DNA of 64,000 nucleotides from Nocardia sp. CC227C (GCF_030767025.1 NZ_JASITE010000006.1:358481-422480); one strand, 5' to 3'; counted from the stretch's first letter, positions 19,649 through 28,233 are shown. A program made the numbers and translations. The notes: generated from the sequence alone by a model not told the origin.

Positions 19649-20233
19649 ATGTCGACCGTGCGCCTGCTCGTTCTCGGTGTGGTGCGCCTGCGTCCGGAGC
19701 CGAGCTACGGCTACGCCGTGCGTCGCGAACTGCTGTCCTGGCGGGCCGAGACCTGGACCAATGTGAAGCCCGGCTCGATCCACCACGCGCTCGGACAGCT
19801 GGCACAGCAGGGGTGCCTGCGATCGCTCGGCACCGAGGGCAGCAGCCGGGGCCCGGGACGCACCCTCTACGAGATCACCCCGGCCGGTGAACACGAGTTC
19901 CTGCGACTGCTGGAAACCGCCCTGGTCAGCGTGGATATGGAAGAACTGGGGGCGGGTATCGCCTTCATGGATGCCCTCCCCCGGGCGCGGGTGATCGAGC
20001 TGCTGCGTGAGCAGCGCGCCCGCAGCGAGCAGATCCGGGTCGAACTGCTCGACATGATCCCGGAGTTCCCGAGCCGCCATCAGGCCCCGTACTCGACCGA
20101 CCTGCTGGAGCTGTGGAGCGGCGTCTTCGGCAATCTCACCGGCTGGACCGCCGGACTGCTGGCCCGACTGGAGGCGGGCGAATACCGCATGGCGGACGAT
20201 CCGGACACGGCGAGCGGAGTGGGCGCGGGTTAG
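19649..20233 (+). CDS. PadR-family transcriptional regulator
   Basis: 194 residues from ATG 19649 (MSTVRLLVLGVV), preceded by GAAGGA. The N-terminal winged helix is PadR-like (SYGYAVRRELLSW; NVKPGSIHHALGQLAQQGCL; GRTLYEITPAGEHEFL). The C-terminal helical dimerisation part includes RVIELLREQRARSEQIRVEL. PadR proteins usually repress a neighbouring gene and release DNA on binding a small phenolic or drug-like ligand. The divergent VOC gene with the paired palindromes is the natural target. Confidence 0.88.
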   Translation: MSTVRLLVLGVVRLRPEPSYGYAVRRELLSWRAETWTNVKPGSIHHALGQLAQQGCLRSLGTEGSSRGPGRTLYEITPAGEHEFLRLLETALVSVDMEELGAGIAFMDALPRARVIELLREQRARSEQIRVELLDMIPEFPSRHQAPYSTDLLELWSGVFGNLTGWTAGLLARLEAGEYRMADDPDTASGVGAG

Positions 20234-20242
20234 GCTGCGGGC

Positions 20243-20626
20243 GTGGACAATCCGTTCGGCCCGGTGGGCGAATCCAAATACGTGCTGCTGACCACCTACA
20301 AGAAGGACGGCACGCCGGTCGGCACCGCGGTCTGGGCGGTGCTCGACGCGGGTCGCCTCTACGTGTGGACCGTGACCGACAGCTGGAAGGTCAAGCGGCT
20401 GCGCCGCGACCCCAGGATCACCCTGCAACCCTGCGACGCCCTCGGCAAACCGCGCGGCGCGGTGGTCACCGGCACCGGCGTCGTCCTGGACGCCGCGGGC
20501 ACCGACCGTGCCCGCGCACTCATCAAGCGCAAGTACGGCATCGCGGGCTGGCTCGGCGTGCAGGGCAGCCTGCTGCGCCGTGGCCGCGGCGGCACCATCG
20601 GACTGGAGATCACCGCCGACAGCTGA
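20243..20626 (+). CDS. PPOX-class F420-dependent oxidoreductase (Rv2061c-like)
   Basis: 127 residues from GTG 20243. A split-barrel flavin/F420-binding fold is indicated by KYVLLTTYKKDGTPVGTAVWAV, LYVWTVTDSWKVKRLRRDP and VTGTGVVLD. It begins 9 bases after the PadR stop and may be read through from it. In M. tuberculosis the like-sized Rv2061c lies next to cobN, as here. The substrate is unknown. Confidence 0.83.
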   Translation: MDNPFGPVGESKYVLLTTYKKDGTPVGTAVWAVLDAGRLYVWTVTDSWKVKRLRRDPRITLQPCDALGKPRGAVVTGTGVVLDAAGTDRARALIKRKYGIAGWLGVQGSLLRRGRGGTIGLEITADS

Positions 20627-20690
20627 GCGAACCGGGGCGGACCATCCGACCGCGGGCGGCTACGACGCGCGCGGGGTGACGGCCAGCCCC

Positions 20691-20721
20691 GGCACCGCCG
20701 GAGCCGGGCTCCGACGGTGCC
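20691..20721. terminator. Hairpin between convergent PPOX gene and exported protein gene
   Basis: Nested stems GGCACCG/CGGTGCC and CGGAGC/GCTCCG with loop CGG, with one unpaired base on each side between the stems. Its place in a 122-base convergent gap fits a bidirectional terminator. Confidence 0.7.
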
Positions 20722-20748
20722 GAGTAGCGGCCGCCTCCCGTCTCGGTG

Positions 20749-21279
20749 TCAGCGCTGGCTCGCGATGATGGCACCGATCAGGCCGCCTACCCCACAGCCG
20801 ACGACCGCGCCGACCACGAAGAAGAACACACCGATCACCGCGCCGACCACACAGCCGATGAGCGCACCGGCCACGATCGATCCGGCATCTGCGACATGCT
20901 GCAACGCAACGGTTTCGGCCGTGGCGGGCGCGAGGTCCGCGGCGCTGGCCGGGTGGACGGTCAGCATGGTGCCGCTGGCATCCAGTTGCGGCACAACGCT
21001 GATCGAGCGGTCCGCCACCTGGTAGGTGAGCGGAATGGCCGCGATGGTGGCGCCGCCGGGCGCGATGACGGCCACCGCGTCGTGGCCGAGTTCGAAGCGG
21101 CCGGAGGCCAGGGTGGTGGTGACGGCGCTGCGGTCGGGGGCGAGCGTGGTGGTGTACTCGACCCCTCGATCGACACCACTGATGCCCGGTGCGGCCGGAG
21201 CGCCCTGTGCCGTCGCCGTGGCAATGCCCAGCGCGGCGGCGGAAATGAATGCGGTAGCAGCGAATTTGGCAATACTCAT
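20749..21279 (-). CDS. Exported protein with C-terminal glycine-zipper membrane segment (paralog A)
   Basis: 176 residues from ATG 21279 (MSIAKFAATAFISAAALG), a typical Sec signal peptide ending near AQGAP. A central domain of about 100 residues contains GVEYTTTLAPDRSAVTTT and AVAVIAPGGATIAAIPLT. The C-terminus is a Gly/Val/Ala/Ile-rich hydrophobic stretch (IVAGALIGCVVGAVIGVFF and GAVVGCGVGGLIGAII). A second protein at 31111-31713 has the same layout and clear sequence similarity. I do not recognise a characterised homolog. The fold suggests a secreted protein that inserts a glycine-zipper hairpin into a membrane. Confidence 0.82.
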   Translation of the reverse strand: MSIAKFAATAFISAAALGIATATAQGAPAAPGISGVDRGVEYTTTLAPDRSAVTTTLASGRFELGHDAVAVIAPGGATIAAIPLTYQVADRSISVVPQLDASGTMLTVHPASAADLAPATAETVALQHVADAGSIVAGALIGCVVGAVIGVFFFVVGAVVGCGVGGLIGAIIASQR

Positions 21280-21369
21280 GATCATTACTCGCAATCGAGA
21301 GCCGATTCACCCCGGGTTCGAGTTCGGCGAATTCGATCAATGCGGCGAATCGGGGGATCAGTTATGCCC

Positions 21370-21426
21370 GATGCCTCTCCGAGATGACATGTCTCCCCGA
21401 GATGACATGCCTCTCCGAGATGACAT
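21370..21426. repeat. 18-bp tandem repeat, three units plus a partial
   Basis: Units at 21370-21387, 21388-21405 and 21406-21423 follow the consensus CATGCCTCTCCGAGATGA with few mismatches, then CAT begins a fourth. On the minus strand each unit contains GGAGAGGCATG or GGGGAGACATG, a Shine-Dalgarno-like run before ATG. It lies in the leader of the exported protein gene starting at 21279. Confidence 0.85.
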
Positions 21427-21525
21427 CGAACGATTCTTATGATCCTCTCAGAGTCGGAGCTGCGGAAGACCCCTGAACCAGGGTTGTCCGCCGATGTCCG
21501 CGGTACACGCCGCCGCACCCGCGCC

Positions 21526-21555
21526 GGTGCGCCTCCGTCGCCGGAGGCGCACCGC
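21526..21555 (-). terminator. Terminator hairpin after cobN
   Basis: A perfect 13-bp stem (21526-21538 with 21543-21555) with a 4-base loop lies 8 bases after the cobN stop on the minus strand. Confidence 0.8.
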
Positions 21556-21563
21556 TCGCCGAA

Positions 21564-24500
21564 TTATTCGAGTTCACCCTCGGTTTCGAGGTAGATCTGC
21601 TTCAACCGCGCGAGCGTCTCCGGTTCCGGCCGCTCCCACAGGTTCCGTTCCGCCGCCTCCAGCAAGCGTTCCGCGATGCCGTGCAGCGCCCAGGGATTCG
21701 ACTGTTCCATGAACTTGCGATTCACCTCGTCGAAAACGTAGCTGTCGGCGAGTTTCTCGTACATCCAGTCGGCGACCACATTGGTGGTGGCGTCGTAGCC
21801 GAAGAGATAGTCGACGGTGGCGGCCATTTCGAACGCGCCCTTGTAGCCGTGCCGCCGCATGGCGTCGAGCCAGCGCGGATTCACCACGCGCGCACGGAAC
21901 ACGCGGGTGGTCTCCTCCGAGAGGGTGCGGGTGCGCACGGAATCCGGGCGGGTGCTGTCGCCGATATAGGCTTCCGGATTCTTGCCGGTGAGCGCGCGCA
22001 CCGCGGCCACCATACCGCCGTGGTACTGGAAGTAGTCGTCGGAGTCGGCGATATCGTGCTCGCGGGTGTCGGTGTTCTTGGCCGCCACCGCGATCCGCCG
22101 ATACGCCGAACGCATGTCGTCGGCGGCGGGCGCGCCGTCGAGATCGCGGCCGTAGGCGTAGCCGCCCCAGGTGGCGTACACCTGCGCGAGATCGTCGTCG
22201 GTGCGCCAGCTCTTGGAGTCGATGAGCTGGAGCAGACCCGCGCCGTAGGTGCCGGGCTTGGAACCGAAGATACGGGTGGTGGCGCGGCGCTCGTCACCGT
22301 GCTCGGCCAGATCCGACCGGGTGTGGGCGCGCACGTAATTCGACTCGGCGGGTTCGTCGAGCCCGGCCACCAGGCGCACCGCGTCGTCGAGCAGGGCGAG
22401 CACATGCGGGAATGCGTCGCGGAAGAAGCCGGAGATGCGCACGGTCACGTCGATGCGCGGACGGCCCAGCTCCTCGAGGGCGATGGGCTCGAGGGTGGTG
22501 ACGCGGCGGCTGGCCTCGTCCCATACCGGCCGCACCCCGAGCAGGGCGAGGACCTCGGCGATGTCGTCGCCCGCGGTGCGCATGGCGGAGGTGCCCCATA
22601 CCGACAGGCCGACCGACTTCGGGTACTCCCCGTGGTCGGCGAGATAGCGCTCGAGCAGCGAATCCGCCATGGCCTGACCGGTTTCCCAGGCCAGTCGTGA
22701 GGGCACCGCCTTGGGGTCGACGGAGTAGAAGTTGCGGCCGGTGGGCAGCACGTTGATCAGGCCGCGCAGCGGCGAGCCGCTCGGCCCGGCCGGAATGAAG
22801 CCACCGGCGAGCGCGTGCAGCACCCGTTGGACCTCCACCTCGGTCTGCCGCAGCCGCGGCACCACCTCGGTGGCGGCGAACCGCAGCACCGCCCGCACGG
22901 CGTCCGGACCGACGGCGGGCGCGGTCGAACCGGCGGATGTGGCCGCACCGCCGGGTGCGACAGCGTTTCCGGGCACGACCGTCGTCCCGCCCGCGGCCGA
23001 ACGGCCTGCCTCAGCTGCCACCGAATCCCCGCGCTTCTCCGTGTCCCCCGCCAGGGCCGCGCCCGGTGCCGCCGCGTCCCCGGAGGCGGCGGCGTCCGCG
23101 AGTGCCGGTGTGGTCCCGGCGTTCTCACCCGTGCCGCCCACCGGGATCTGCGCGTCGACGATCGCGTCGATGGCGTCGACCGACCAGTCCGCGGCCTGCA
23201 AGGCGGCCACGAGAGCGCGGGCGCGCGCCTCGAAGCTGTCCACCCGGTTGCGGGATTCGTCGCCGGATTCGCTGAGCCCCAGCGCTTCTCGCAGACCGGG
23301 CACGGACACCTCGCCGCCCCACAGCTGGCGGGCGCGCAGCATGGCCAGCACCAAATCGACCTCGGTCTCCCCCGCCGGGGCCTGGCCGAGCACGTGCAGG
23401 CCGTCGCGGATCTGCACATCCTTGATCTCGCACAGCCAGCCGTCGACGTGCAGCAGCATATCGTCGAAGACGTCCTCGTCCGGGCGCTCCTCGAGGCCCA
23501 GGTCGTGGTCCATCTTGGCGGCGCGCATCAGGGTCCAGATCTGCTGCCGGATGGCGGGCAGCTTGGCCGGGTCCAGCGCGGAGATATTGGCGTGCTCGTC
23601 GAGCAGCTGCTCCAGCCGCGAGATATCGCCGTAGGTCTCGGCGCGCGCCATGGGCGGGATGAGGTGATCGACCAGGGTGGCGTGGGCGCGGCGCTTGGCC
23701 TGCGTGCCCTCGCCCGGATCGTTCACCAGGAACGGGTAGATGAGCGGCAGATCGCCCAGCGCGGCGTCGGTGCCGCAGGAGGCGGACATGCCGAGGGTCT
23801 TGCCGGGCAGCCACTCCAGATTGCCGTGCTTGCCCAGGTGCACCATGGCGTCGGCGGCGAAGCCCTCGGGCGCGGCGAGCCAGCGGTAGGCGGCCAGATA
23901 GTGGTGACTGGGCGGCAGATCCGGATCGTGGTAGATGGCCACCGGATTCTCGCCGAAGCCGCGCGGCGGCTGCACGATCAGCACCACATTGCCGAAGCGC
24001 AGTGCGGCGATGACGATCTCGCCCGCGGGATCGGCGGAGCGGTCCACGTACAGCTCGCCCGGCGGCGGCCCCCACGCCTCGATCACGTTCTCACGCAGAT
24101 CGTCCGGGAGCGTCTCGAACCAGGCGGTGTAGGTGTCCGCGCCGATGCGGATCGGGTTGCCCTCGAGCTGTTCGGCGGTGAGCCAGTCCGGATCCTGGCC
24201 ACCGGCGGCGATCAGGGCGTGGATGAGCGCGTCGCCGTCGCCCTGTTCCAGGCCCGGGATCTCCCCCGGTTCGCCGAGATCGTAGCCGGCGGCCCGCATC
24301 TCGGTGAGCAGCCGGATGGCGCTGGCCGGGGTGTCCAGGCCGACCGCATTGCCGATGCGGGCGTGCTTGGTCGGATACGCCGACAGCATGAGCACCACGC
24401 GCTTGTCGGCATTGGGGATATGGCGCAGCCGGGCATGGCGCACCGCGATCCCGGCCACCCGCGCCGCCCGCTCCGGATCGGGCACGTAGGCGGACAGCCC

Positions 24501-25388
24501 GTCGGCGTCGAACTCCTTGAAGGAGAACGGCACCGTGATGATGCGGCCGTCGAATTCCGGCACCGCCACCTGGGTCGCCACATCCAGCGGCGACAGGCCG
24601 TCGTCGTTGTCCTCCCACTGGGCCCGGCTGCTGGTCAGGCACAGCCCCTGCAGGATGGGCACATCCAGGTCGGCGAGCGCGCCCACGTCCCACGCCTCGT
24701 CCTCGCCCCCGGCGGAGGCGGTGGCGGGTTTGGTGCCGCCCGCGGCCAGCACGGTCACCACGAGCGCGTCGGCCTCGCGCAGCCGGGCCAGCAGCTCCGG
24801 CTCGGCGGCGCGCAGCGAGGCGCAGTACAGCGGCAGCGGCCGCGCCCCGGCCGCCTCGATGGCGGTGCACAGCGCGTCGACATAGGCGGTGTTCCCGGCC
24901 AGCTGCTGGGCGCGGTAGTAGACGACCGCGACGGTGGGCGCGTCCGCGGCGACCGGGCGCGCGGTGCGCTCGAGCTCACCCCAGCGCGGCATGTCCACCG
25001 GCGGTTCGAAGCCGTGCCCGGTGAGCAGCACGGTGTCGGACAGGAAATTGTGCAGCTGCCGCAGATTCAGCGGCCCGCCCGCGGCGAGGTAGTTGTGCGC
25101 GTCCGCGGCCACGCCGCCGGGCACGGTGGACTGCTCCATGAGTTCGGCGTCGGGCGCGATCTCGCCGCCCAGCGCGACCAGCGGAATGCCGCTGGCGCGC
25201 AGCACATCGAGGCCCTCCTCCCAGGCGCGGACGCCGCCGAGGATGCGCACGATCACCAGATCGGCGCCCGCGAGCAGGGCGGGCAGATCCTCCGGCAGCA
25301 GCCGCGCCGGATTGGCGAGCCGGTAGTCGGCTCCGCTGGCGCGGGCACTGAGCAGATCGGTATCGGAGGTGGACAGCAGCAGAATCAC
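21564..25388 (-). CDS. cobN: Cobaltochelatase large subunit CobN
   Basis: 1274 residues. GTG 25388 (VILLLSTSDTDLLSARASG) is chosen because AAGGAAGG lies 7 bases upstream and it starts the family's first strand. CobN with CobS and CobT inserts Co(II) into hydrogenobyrinic acid a,c-diamide using ATP. Recognisable parts are HLGKHGNLEWLPGKTLGMS near two-fifths, PTGRNFYSVDPKAVPSRLAWE, and the C-terminal VNRKFMEQSNPWALHGIAERL. A low-complexity Ala/Gly/Thr-rich stretch at about residues 748-828 has no counterpart in compact CobN proteins and accounts for the extra length over about 1190 residues. A cobalamin riboswitch precedes the gene. Confidence 0.96.
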   Translation of the reverse strand: MILLLSTSDTDLLSARASGADYRLANPARLLPEDLPALLAGADLVIVRILGGVRAWEEGLDVLRASGIPLVALGGEIAPDAELMEQSTVPGGVAADAHNYLAAGGPLNLRQLHNFLSDTVLLTGHGFEPPVDMPRWGELERTARPVAADAPTVAVVYYRAQQLAGNTAYVDALCTAIEAAGARPLPLYCASLRAAEPELLARLREADALVVTVLAAGGTKPATASAGGEDEAWDVGALADLDVPILQGLCLTSSRAQWEDNDDGLSPLDVATQVAVPEFDGRIITVPFSFKEFDADGLSAYVPDPERAARVAGIAVRHARLRHIPNADKRVVLMLSAYPTKHARIGNAVGLDTPASAIRLLTEMRAAGYDLGEPGEIPGLEQGDGDALIHALIAAGGQDPDWLTAEQLEGNPIRIGADTYTAWFETLPDDLRENVIEAWGPPPGELYVDRSADPAGEIVIAALRFGNVVLIVQPPRGFGENPVAIYHDPDLPPSHHYLAAYRWLAAPEGFAADAMVHLGKHGNLEWLPGKTLGMSASCGTDAALGDLPLIYPFLVNDPGEGTQAKRRAHATLVDHLIPPMARAETYGDISRLEQLLDEHANISALDPAKLPAIRQQIWTLMRAAKMDHDLGLEERPDEDVFDDMLLHVDGWLCEIKDVQIRDGLHVLGQAPAGETEVDLVLAMLRARQLWGGEVSVPGLREALGLSESGDESRNRVDSFEARARALVAALQAADWSVDAIDAIVDAQIPVGGTGENAGTTPALADAAASGDAAAPGAALAGDTEKRGDSVAAEAGRSAAGGTTVVPGNAVAPGGAATSAGSTAPAVGPDAVRAVLRFAATEVVPRLRQTEVEVQRVLHALAGGFIPAGPSGSPLRGLINVLPTGRNFYSVDPKAVPSRLAWETGQAMADSLLERYLADHGEYPKSVGLSVWGTSAMRTAGDDIAEVLALLGVRPVWDEASRRVTTLEPIALEELGRPRIDVTVRISGFFRDAFPHVLALLDDAVRLVAGLDEPAESNYVRAHTRSDLAEHGDERRATTRIFGSKPGTYGAGLLQLIDSKSWRTDDDLAQVYATWGGYAYGRDLDGAPAADDMRSAYRRIAVAAKNTDTREHDIADSDDYFQYHGGMVAAVRALTGKNPEAYIGDSTRPDSVRTRTLSEETTRVFRARVVNPRWLDAMRRHGYKGAFEMAATVDYLFGYDATTNVVADWMYEKLADSYVFDEVNRKFMEQSNPWALHGIAERLLEAAERNLWERPEPETLARLKQIYLETEGELE

Positions 25389-25424
25389 GGTTCGGCCTTC
25401 CTTGGGGTGACGCGCCCGGCACGG

Positions 25425-25530
25425 TTCGGCGCTCATGGGGAAGGTCTGACTGTCACAGTGGCGCGACCGCACCGGAATTGCACCGGTTTCTTCCGTCCGA
25501 CGAGCCTCGCGACTCTATCGCGCGGGGATC
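25425..25530 (-). promoter_or_regulatory. Cobalamin riboswitch upstream of cobN
   Basis: On the minus strand the leader contains the conserved core GAAACCGGTGCAATTCCGGT (25490-25471), then GCGGTCGCGCCACTGT ending at 25455, then a B12-box-like GTCAGACC just before 25443. This order and spacing match cobalamin aptamers. The interval between GCCACTGT and GTCAGACC is short, so the peripheral hairpin found in some classes is missing. The ribosome binding site AAGGAAGG (25403-25396) follows directly, which suggests that B12 represses translation of cobN. The 5' boundary is approximate. Confidence 0.88.
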
Positions 25531-25594
25531 ACAGTGCTGCAACCTCTCCGCCCGGCCCTGTTCCGCGACCGGCGCCGCGGCGTACGCTGCGCGT

Positions 25595-25909
25595 ATGCCG
25601 AACACACCGGGTTGGGTCAGGCGGAATCGCTTCGCCGCCTGGTCAGGGTACTTTTGCGCATTGGTTGCCTTCGCAACGCTGGCAATGGCTTTGACCGCCG
25701 CCGGCACCGGACATTCGCAGTGGGCGATCGTCGCCGGCGGAATCTGCGCGGCCACACTTCTGTTCGCGCTGATGCTGATGACCACGACCGTGCACCGCGA
25801 CCATCTCGACCACCACGATGTGCCGAGCCTGCTCAACGACAGCTACGCGACCAGTCCGGGGTGGGCCCGGCAGCGCGACACGGCGCACGAACCGCATCGA
25901 CTGGGCTGA
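25595..25909 (+). CDS. Small two-helix membrane protein (paralog A)
   Basis: 104 residues from ATG 25595 (MPNTPGWVRRNRFAAW). Two hydrophobic helices are separated by a short loop (FCALVAFATLAMALTAAG and WAIVAGGICAATLLFALML), followed by a polar tail with HRDHLDHHD. The segment ALTAAGTGHSQWAIVAGGIC is closely mirrored in the protein at 32189-32518 (ALTAAGYGFAGWATIAAFSC). No function is known to me. Both copies flank cob genes. A strong hairpin follows the stop. Confidence 0.72.
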   Translation: MPNTPGWVRRNRFAAWSGYFCALVAFATLAMALTAAGTGHSQWAIVAGGICAATLLFALMLMTTTVHRDHLDHHDVPSLLNDSYATSPGWARQRDTAHEPHRLG

Positions 25910-25916
25910 TCGCCGT

Positions 25917-25955
25917 CCGATGTCCCCGTCGCCGCCCCGGCGGCGGGGACATCGG
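25917..25955 (+). terminator. Terminator hairpin before cobG
   Basis: A perfect 12-bp stem CCGATGTCCCCG (25917-25927 plus one) with CGGGGACATCGG ending at 25955, and further GC pairing in the loop. It starts 7 bases after the stop of the small membrane protein and insulates cobG. Confidence 0.75.
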
Positions 25956-25978
25956 CGCAGCCGTAGGCTGGATGGGTC

Positions 25979-27187
25979 ATGACTCGAACAGATCCCGACT
26001 CCTGCCCGGGCGTGCTGCGACTGCACGAAGCCGCCGACGGACCACTGGCCCGCATTCGCGTCCCCGGCGGCCGGCTGGCCCCGGCCCAGGTGCAGGTGCT
26101 GGCCGAGGCGGCGCAGGAGCTCGCCGACGGCAGGATGGATCTCACCGCCCGCGCCAATGTGCAGTTGCGCGGGGTGCGCGACGCCGCCGAGTTGGAGCGG
26201 CGGTTGCGGGCGGCCGGGCTGCTGCCCAGCGGCACGCACGAACGGGTCCGCAATATCGTCGCCTCGCCGCTGTCGGGCCGGGTCGGCGGCTGGACCGATG
26301 TGCACGCCCTGGTTCCGGCACTCGATGCCGGATTGCGCGCCGCGCCGCGGCTCGCCGGGCTGCCGGGCCGGGTGCTGTTCACCCTCGACGACGGCCGCGG
26401 CGATGTGAGCGGCCTCGGCGCGGATATCGGGGTGCACGCGGTCGACGAGAACGGCTACGCCGTGGTGCTGGCGGGCCGCGACTCCGGTCTGCGCGTGCGC
26501 GCCGACCGTGCCGTCGATACCGTGCTGCACGCCGCGCACGAATTCCTGGACCTGCGCGCGGACCAGTGGCGACTGCACGAGATCCCGGACGGCCCGGCGT
26601 TGCTGGCGCGGCGGCTGCTCGCCGCGCATGCGCATCTCACCACCGCCGAGACCGTGGATCTGCCGCCGCGCCGGGACCTTCCGATCGGCTGGCTGACCCA
26701 GGCCGACGACCGGGTGGCGCTGGGCGCGGGTGTGCGCCTGGGCTCGCTGCCCGCGCGCACCGCCGAATTCATCGCCGCCGTCGACCGCCCGGTCGTCCTC
26801 ACCCCCTGGCGCGGCCTGGTCATCACCGACCTCGACGAATGGGCCGCCGAGCAGGTGGTGCGCGTACTCGCCCCCATGGGCCTCATCTTCGACGCCGCCT
26901 CCCCCTGGCTCCAGGTCACCGCCTGCGCGGGTCGCCCCGGCTGCGCCAAATCACTGACCGACGTCCGCGCCGACGCCGCCGCCGCGGTCGAGGCGGGCCG
27001 GGTGCGGCCTTCCGGCCCACCGCCACCCGCCGTCACCGGTCTGGCGGGCGACGAGGTGGTCGCCACCGGCCGTCAGCACTGGTCCGGCTGCGACCGCCGC
27101 TGCGGCCGCCCCCGCGGCCCCGCCACCGAGGTCACCGCCACCCCCACCGGGTACCGCGTGATACCGCCGGGGTCCGCCACCACGTGA
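25979..27187 (+). CDS. cobG: Precorrin-3B synthase CobG
   Basis: 402 residues, nitrite/sulfite-reductase fold with two ferredoxin-like halves (ARANVQLRGVRD near residue 57; VRLGSLPARTAEF later). The Fe4S4-siroheme-type cysteines appear as CAGRPGCAKS and GCDRRCG near the C-terminus. CobG uses O2 to hydroxylate and lactonise precorrin-3A, the oxygen-dependent step of the aerobic cobalamin route. It is transcribed in the same direction as cobH and cobIJ but is separated from them by 410 bases containing a degenerate repeat. Confidence 0.94.
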   Translation: MTRTDPDSCPGVLRLHEAADGPLARIRVPGGRLAPAQVQVLAEAAQELADGRMDLTARANVQLRGVRDAAELERRLRAAGLLPSGTHERVRNIVASPLSGRVGGWTDVHALVPALDAGLRAAPRLAGLPGRVLFTLDDGRGDVSGLGADIGVHAVDENGYAVVLAGRDSGLRVRADRAVDTVLHAAHEFLDLRADQWRLHEIPDGPALLARRLLAAHAHLTTAETVDLPPRRDLPIGWLTQADDRVALGAGVRLGSLPARTAEFIAAVDRPVVLTPWRGLVITDLDEWAAEQVVRVLAPMGLIFDAASPWLQVTACAGRPGCAKSLTDVRADAAAAVEAGRVRPSGPPPPAVTGLAGDEVVATGRQHWSGCDRRCGRPRGPATEVTATPTGYRVIPPGSATT

Positions 27188-27251
27188 CCGACCGCGCACG
27201 CGTCGGGTGACCCCCGGCCCACCTGCCGGGCGCGCGCCGCCCCGATTCACC

Positions 27252-27413
27252 TACGCCGACCCGATTCGCGTACGCCGACCCGGTCACGTACGCCAACCGA
27301 CTCACATACGCCGACACGTACGCCAATCCGACGCGCGTACACCGACCCGACACCTACGCCGACCCGACTCACATACACCGACACGACACATGCGCCGACC
27401 CGGTCACGTAGGC
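27252..27413. repeat. Degenerate tandem repeat array between cobG and cobH
   Basis: About nine units of 12-19 bases, each beginning TACGCC or a close variant and continuing GACCCG with a CTCACA/GTCACG/TTCGCG end. The array starts 64 bases after the cobG stop and occupies about 160 of the 410 bases before cobH. No unit forms a strong hairpin. The open frames across it have repetitive low-complexity translations and are not credible genes. It is unlike CRISPR because there are no unique spacers. Confidence 0.8.
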
Positions 27414-27597
27414 GGCCCACAGGTACCGACCCGATCGCGCGACGCGGGCACGGGCGGTCGGTGCCGTCGTGGCACACCCGCGGTTTCGGGTCCGACCACA
27501 TGTCGCCGGTGCCGCATCCGAGGCGGCCGGTACCCGACCGCTCCCAGCCCGTACCCGGCGCGCGGCGGTCGTGGGCGCTCCTCTTAGTCTGGACGCC

Positions 27598-28233
27598 ATG
27601 TCCGACGTGCGTGCCAGCTATCTCACCGACGGGGCCGAGATCTATCGGCGCTCGTTCGCCACGATTCGCGCCGAAGCGGAGCTGGCGCGGTTCCCGGCGG
27701 AGGTGTCGCAGGTGGTGGTGCGGATGATCCACGCCTGTGGGCAGGTGGATCTGGCGGAGGACGTGCAGTTCAGCACCGATGTGGTGGTGCGGGCGCGGGC
27801 GGCGCTGCGGGGCGGTGCGCCGATTCTGTGCGACGCCAAGATGGTGGCGTCGGGGGTGACGCGCAAGCGGCTGCCCGCCGACAACGAGGTGCTGTGCCTG
27901 CTCGATGATCCGCGGGTGCCGGAATTGGCGGCGGCGCTGGGCAATACGCGCTCGGCGGCGGCGCTGGAGCTGTGGCGGGACCGGCTCGACGGCGCGGTGG
28001 TGGCCATCGGGAATGCGCCGACCGCGCTGTTCCATCTGCTGGACATGCTGGACGCGGGTGCGCCGCGCCCGGCCGCGGTGCTCGGTATCCCGGTCGGATT
28101 CATCGGCGCGGCCGAATCCAAGCAGGCCCTCGCGGACTACGGCGGGGTGGAGTATCTGACGGTGCGCGGCCGACGCGGTGGCAGCGCCATCACCGCCGCC
28201 GCCCTCAATGCGATTGCGAGCGAACAGGAATGA
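27598..28233 (+). CDS. cobH: Precorrin-8X methylmutase CobH
   Basis: 211 residues from ATG 27598 ([16 protein letters not shown]). An upstream in-frame start would add 43 residues of unlikely sequence. The catalytic His is in [45 protein letters not shown] and [16 protein letters not shown] are strongly conserved in the family. CobH moves a methyl group from C11 to C12 to give hydrogenobyrinic acid. Its last codons overlap the ATG of cobIJ (ATGA). Confidence 0.95.
   Translation: MSDVRASYLTDGAEIYRRSFATIRAEAELARFPAEVSQVVVRMIHACGQVDLAEDVQFSTDVVVRARAALRGGAPILCDAKMVASGVTRKRLPADNEVLCLLDDPRVPELAAALGNTRSAAALELWRDRLDGAVVAIGNAPTALFHLLDMLDAGAPRPAAVLGIPVGFIGAAESKQALADYGGVEYLTVRGRRGGSAITAAALNAIASEQE

Noticed and set aside
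20359..20613. Minus-strand ORF opposite the PPOX gene
   Set aside because: Shadow of a well-supported PPOX gene; composition is Arg/Pro/Ser rich with no domain.
25436..25472. Earlier CobN starts at 25472 and at ATG 25436
   Set aside because: Both lie within or at the edge of the cobalamin aptamer and lack a ribosome binding site, whereas GTG 25388 follows AAGGAAGG.
27252..27413. CRISPR array
   Set aside because: Units are short, variable and contiguous with no spacers, and no cas genes are present.
27247..28035. Long minus-strand frame covering the repeat array and part of cobH
   Set aside because: Its sequence is an antisense translation of cobH plus repetitive VGVG/ESV text from the array; no start or family support.
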